NCBI GenBank assembly: GCA_002189105.1
Contig: NIOB01000007.1
Span: 310,001 to 374,000 of the forward strand
Length of the DNA: 64,000 nucleotides
Direction: 5' to 3'
Source: Saccharibacillus soli
GTDB lineage: Bacteria > Bacillota > Bacilli > Paenibacillales > Paenibacillaceae
The stretch's first letter is position 1; every line of letters begins with the position of its first letter. The translations under genes and the position numbers were made by a program. The notes under the pieces are model-generated. The model worked only from the letters and a program-made list of their open reading frames with translations. It was not told the DNA's origin and did no database searches. Positions 61,487 to 64,000 of the stretch are shown here, one piece after another.

Positions 61487-62485
61487 TTACAGAGTTTTCC
61501 CCAGATCGACACGCTTGGCGATATGCTCGGCAATCAAGCCTCCATGCAGACGTCCACTTTCGATAAACACTTCATTCGCATTGCGTCCCGAAGCGATAAC
61601 TCCAGCCACATAGAGTCCCGGCACGCCGGTTTCCATCGTCTCAGGGTCGAATACGGGCTTGTCGAGATCGTCCGACATTTGGGCGCCTGCTTCGGTAAGC
61701 AGTTTGCGATCCGGACGGAAACCGGTCATCGCCAATACGAAGTCATTCGGAATCTGCATTTCGCCTTCCGGTCCCTGTACGACCACGTAATCTTCGCCAA
61801 TTTCATTCAGTTTGGAACCCAAATGGAGGGTGATTTTGCCTTTGGCAACCATTCCTTCAAACAGTGGACGTACCCAAGGTTTGATGTGCTGGGAGATCTC
61901 GGTTCGGCGATAGATCATATCGATTTTCGCACCCACACGGATCAATTCCAGCGCTGCATCCACTGCTGAATTGCTGCCGCCGACAATCGCAACCCGCATA
62001 CCGGCATAAGGGTGGGCTTCACGGAAATAATGGGTGACCTTTTCTTTTTCTTCGCCCGGAATTCCCAATTCATTTGGATGGTCGAAATATCCGGTAGAGA
62101 TCACGACACTGCCGGCTTCATATTGATGGGTATGACCTGCCCGATCCTGCGTCTCAACGATGAAGCTGCCATCTTCTTGCGGCTTGACCGCGAGTGCCTC
62201 CTCGTAGGAGGAAATGCGCAGATTGTAGCGATCGGCAACCTTGCGGTAATAGGCCAGCGCTTCATGCCGGAACGGCTTTTCGTTTGGCGAAGTAAACGGC
62301 ACATCTCCGATTTCCAGCAGCTCGGCAGTGCTGAAGAATTGCATATTTGTCGGATACAGATAAATCGAGTGAACCACATTGTGTTTTTCGATGATTCGGA
62401 CGGATAACCCGCGTCGGCCGCACTCAATGGCAGCGGACAAGCCGCAGGGACCTGCACCGATAATCAGGACATCTTCTCTGGTCAT
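61487..62485 (-). CDS. ypdA: YpdA-family bacillithiol disulfide reductase
   Basis: A 332-residue FAD/NADPH flavoprotein. YpdA (Bdr) reduces oxidised bacillithiol in Firmicutes. The FAD site 'VLIIGAGPCGLSAAIE' includes the single active Cys (about residue 14). The NADPH site is 'VAIVGGSNSAVDAALEL' near 166, and 'GVPGLYVAGVIASGRNANEV' is near the end. It lacks the CxxC of thioredoxin reductases, as expected. This implies the host uses bacillithiol. Confidence 0.92.
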   Translation of the reverse strand: MTREDVLIIGAGPCGLSAAIECGRRGLSVRIIEKHNVVHSIYLYPTNMQFFSTAELLEIGDVPFTSPNEKPFRHEALAYYRKVADRYNLRISSYEEALAVKPQEDGSFIVETQDRAGHTHQYEAGSVVISTGYFDHPNELGIPGEEKEKVTHYFREAHPYAGMRVAIVGGSNSAVDAALELIRVGAKIDMIYRRTEISQHIKPWVRPLFEGMVAKGKITLHLGSKLNEIGEDYVVVQGPEGEMQIPNDFVLAMTGFRPDRKLLTEAGAQMSDDLDKPVFDPETMETGVPGLYVAGVIASGRNANEVFIESGRLHGGLIAEHIAKRVDLGKTL

Positions 62486-62634
62486 AACTTCGTTTGTTCC
62501 TCCTTAACATGCGGGGCCGCCCGCAGTTCCATACGTTCGTAACGCAGATTAAGCGCTCCTTTTTATTATCTCGCAAAGTGTCTGCTTCGTCCAACAGGAA
62601 TGAGGATTAGAACAAGAATTTGCTGAAAAATTGC

Positions 62635-62664
62635 TTGACAGTCGTTTTCACGTTCCGCTAGAAT
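62635..62664 (+). promoter_or_regulatory. Promoter of the small-ORF/structured RNA unit
   Basis: Perfect TTGACA (62635-62640), 18-base spacer, TAGAAT (62659-62664). Confidence 0.75.
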
Positions 62665-62698
62665 GAGTGGCAAATGCCGACGAGAGGAGAGATGAGCA

Positions 62699-62782
62699 AT
62701 GACAACCCTACATTCGATTGTAATTAGAGGTCGTAAACTCTCTCCCAATTTGGCGATACGAACGGATCGTGTATACTCCTGA
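62699..62782 (+). CDS. 27-codon ORF in a structured leader
   Basis: ATG 62699 to TGA 62780-62782 encodes a basic 27-residue peptide (begins MTTLHSIVIRGRKL), 9 bases after AGGAG. It lies between a strong promoter and a structured RNA with terminator, upstream of an RsgA-type GTPase gene. It may be a leader peptide or a chance ORF. The peptide is not recognised. A second promoter lies inside it. Confidence 0.35.
   Translation: MTTLHSIVIRGRKLSPNLAIRTDRVYS
62750..62777 (+). promoter_or_regulatory. Internal promoter for the structured RNA
   Basis: TTGGCG (62750-62755), 16-base spacer, TATACT (62772-62777). It predicts a start at about 62784. Confidence 0.55.
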
Positions 62783-62935
62783 CTTCCTAACAGGAAAGCA
62801 GAAGATCAGCACTCCGCAGCGTATAGCTGATGGATGCTGCTTACGGAAGTCTTATTCTGCGTGGTTTGGCCCAGAGGCTCAAACGCGCTAGGTAGGACCA
62901 AGCAGCCGGGGAGAGAACTCTCCCCGGCTTTTTTG
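62783..62935 (+). ncRNA. Candidate structured RNA or leader
   Basis: About 150 bases with three consecutive hairpins. GACTTCC (62781-62787)/GGAAGTC encloses AAGCAG/CTGCTT and GATCAGC/GCTGAT. A second stem has GTTTG/CAAAC, and a terminator follows. It has its own promoter. I considered 6S, SRP, tmRNA, RNase P and common riboswitches; none of their signatures is present. It may be a small RNA or an attenuator for the downstream GTPase. Confidence 0.45.
62904..62935 (+). terminator. Intrinsic terminator of the structured RNA
   Basis: AGCCGGGGAGAG-AA-CTCTCCCCGGCT is a perfect stem followed by six T residues. Confidence 0.92.
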
Positions 62936-63091
62936 TGTTGTTTGTTCGAAGAGGCATGGATGAACATCTTGTCTCCATTCCACAAGGCCGGTCAATAGGG
63001 GAGAGAGTCGGAGAGTCTGAAGAAATCATTGACCCTCATCAGAGGGAATGAAGTTAACTCAAATCAAATCTAACCCTATTTGGAGGAATTC

Positions 63092-64000
63092 ATGAATCAT
63101 TCAATGAATAGAAGCCTAAATCACCTGCATCATCCTGTTTCCGCTACAGAACCTACCTTCCCATTTTCTTACGGCTGGGACGCCCAATGGGAGGCGGCAT
63201 GGCAAGAAGCCGGCTATGGAAACACCGGTCTTACGCCGGTACGTATGACAGCTGATTTTGGACAACAATTCAAAGTGGCAGCTGCCGAAGGCGAATATAC
63301 CGCCGAAAACACCGGCAGGCTGCGTCATGATAGCGAACATGGAACAGAACTTCCCGCTGTTGGCGATTGGCTTGCGGCCGAACTGCTGCCGGGAGAACAG
63401 AGAGCGCGTATTCATGCGGTGCTTCCCCGTCGCAGCAAAATCTCGCGTAAGGCAGCCGGTATGCCCGTGCGTGAGCAGATCATCTCGACCAATGTGGACA
63501 TCTTGTTCCTGGTCACTTCGCTAAACCACGACTTCAACGTTCGCAGGCTGGAGCGTTATCTGATTATGGCCTGGAACGCAGGCGCGCAGCCGATTGTCCT
63601 CCTCAGCAAATCCGATTTATGCGATGCTTCATTCCGCGCGGCTGCACTCGTCGATGTCTCGCTCGCTGCACCGGGGGTTCCCGTACATGTAGTCAGCGCG
63701 CAGACCGGCGAAGGGATGCAGGAAGTCGCCGCTTATTTCTCCGGTGGACGCAGCTGCGCCCTGGCAGGTACGTCAGGCTGCGGCAAGTCTACCCTGACTA
63801 ATGCCCTGCTTGGCGGCGACGTGCAGCGAACCAGCGGGATTCGTGAAGACGACAGCAGAGGCCGTCACACGACGACGCATCGGCAGATGTTTGCCATTCC
63901 GGGCGGCGGCGTATTGATTGACACACCGGGGATGCGCGAACTTCAGCTGTGGGAAGGCGAGGAAGACGGATTGTCGGGTGCATTTCCGGACATCGAAGCC
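63092..64000 (+). CDS. rsgA: RsgA/YjeQ-family ribosome GTPase (3' end outside window)
   Basis: The first 303 codons of a circularly permuted GTPase; it runs off the window. Members release late factors from the maturing 30S subunit. An N-terminal extension (about 1-50, 'YGWDAQWEAAWQEAGY') precedes an OB-fold with 'PAVGDWLAAE' near 89. The G4 motif 'LLSKSDL' comes before G1 'GTSGCGKSTL' (about 227-236), then 'RHTTTHRQ' and G3 'DTPGMREL'. The zinc-binding end lies beyond the window. The long N-terminus fits the second (non-YloQ) RsgA type found in Bacillales. TGGAGGAATTC precedes the ATG. Confidence 0.9.
   Translation, partial: MNHSMNRSLNHLHHPVSATEPTFPFSYGWDAQWEAAWQEAGYGNTGLTPVRMTADFGQQFKVAAAEGEYTAENTGRLRHDSEHGTELPAVGDWLAAELLPGEQRARIHAVLPRRSKISRKAAGMPVREQIISTNVDILFLVTSLNHDFNVRRLERYLIMAWNAGAQPIVLLSKSDLCDASFRAAALVDVSLAAPGVPVHVVSAQTGEGMQEVAAYFSGGRSCALAGTSGCGKSTLTNALLGGDVQRTSGIREDDSRGRHTTTHRQMFAIPGGGVLIDTPGMRELQLWEGEEDGLSGAFPDIEA

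Noticed and set aside
62783-62935. 6S RNA
   Set aside because: 6S RNA is a single long rod with paired ends and a central bubble. Here the 5' part forms its own closed hairpin, so the fold does not fit.
1-64000. CRISPR arrays, tRNA and rRNA genes
   Set aside because: No spaced short repeats, cloverleaf sequences or rRNA signatures were seen on reading the window.

Overview
The window comes from a Gram-positive, endospore-lineage bacterium of the Paenibacillaceae (Paenibacillus or a close relative such as Saccharibacillus; the genus is my inference). The evidence is long runs of Bacillus/Paenibacillus gene order (rimP-nusA-ylxR-ylxQ-infB-rbfA; pnp-mlpA-dut; asd-dapG-dapA-RNase J-ftsK; ymfF-ymfH-ymfI-ymfK-rodZ; pgsA-cinA-recA-recX-rny-ymdB-spoVS), strong AGGAGG-type ribosome binding sites, frequent TTG starts, a T-box leader, a B. 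subtilis-type LexA box and a YpdA bacillithiol-disulfide reductase. No rRNA, tRNA, CRISPR array, transposase or prophage was seen.

Layout. 1-10.8 kb: translation and RNA-maturation genes (rimP to pnp). 10.9-16.1 kb: mlpA, dut and the aspartate/diaminopimelate genes asd, dapG, dapA; several genes usual at this locus, including both dipicolinate synthase genes, are absent. 16.2-21.2 kb: RNase J with a long structured leader, then FtsK/SpoIIIE. 21.4-29.8 kb: an M16 peptidase pair, ymfI, ymfK, rodZ, yajQ, pgsA and cinA. 29.8-36.1 kb: recA under a LexA box, recX, rny, ymdB, spoVS and a lone pduL. 36.1-39.0 kb: a secreted transglutaminase-fold protein, ricA and a tandem GNAT protein.

39.0-44.4 kb is the most distinctive part. 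A probable NAD-salvage operon (Nudix regulator, nicotinamidase, nicotinate phosphoribosyltransferase) has a palindrome over its promoter. Directly beside it lies an AT-rich foreign-looking island carrying one gene, a cysteine-rich protein with a C-terminal RES domain. RES domains are known NAD+-degrading folds, so NAD salvage and a likely NAD+-consuming enzyme are adjacent.

44.5-51 kb: a two-gene 2-oxoacid:ferredoxin oxidoreductase preceded by an FNR/Rex-like box, a YhdH/YhfP-type reductase, and a CobW GTPase next to a 16-cysteine copper-binding four-helix bundle. 51-55.8 kb: an arginine T-box with argS, an amino acid permease and an SLH protein.

55.8-60.1 kb (minus strand): a heterodimeric ABC exporter resembling BmrC/BmrD. 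A 40-codon ORF and an intrinsic terminator precede it, which is the layout of the antibiotic-responsive bmrB attenuator. 60.3-64 kb: a cysteine-free HesB-like protein, a conserved unknown protein, ypdA, a structured RNA or leader with a small ORF and terminator, and a second-type RsgA GTPase running off the end.
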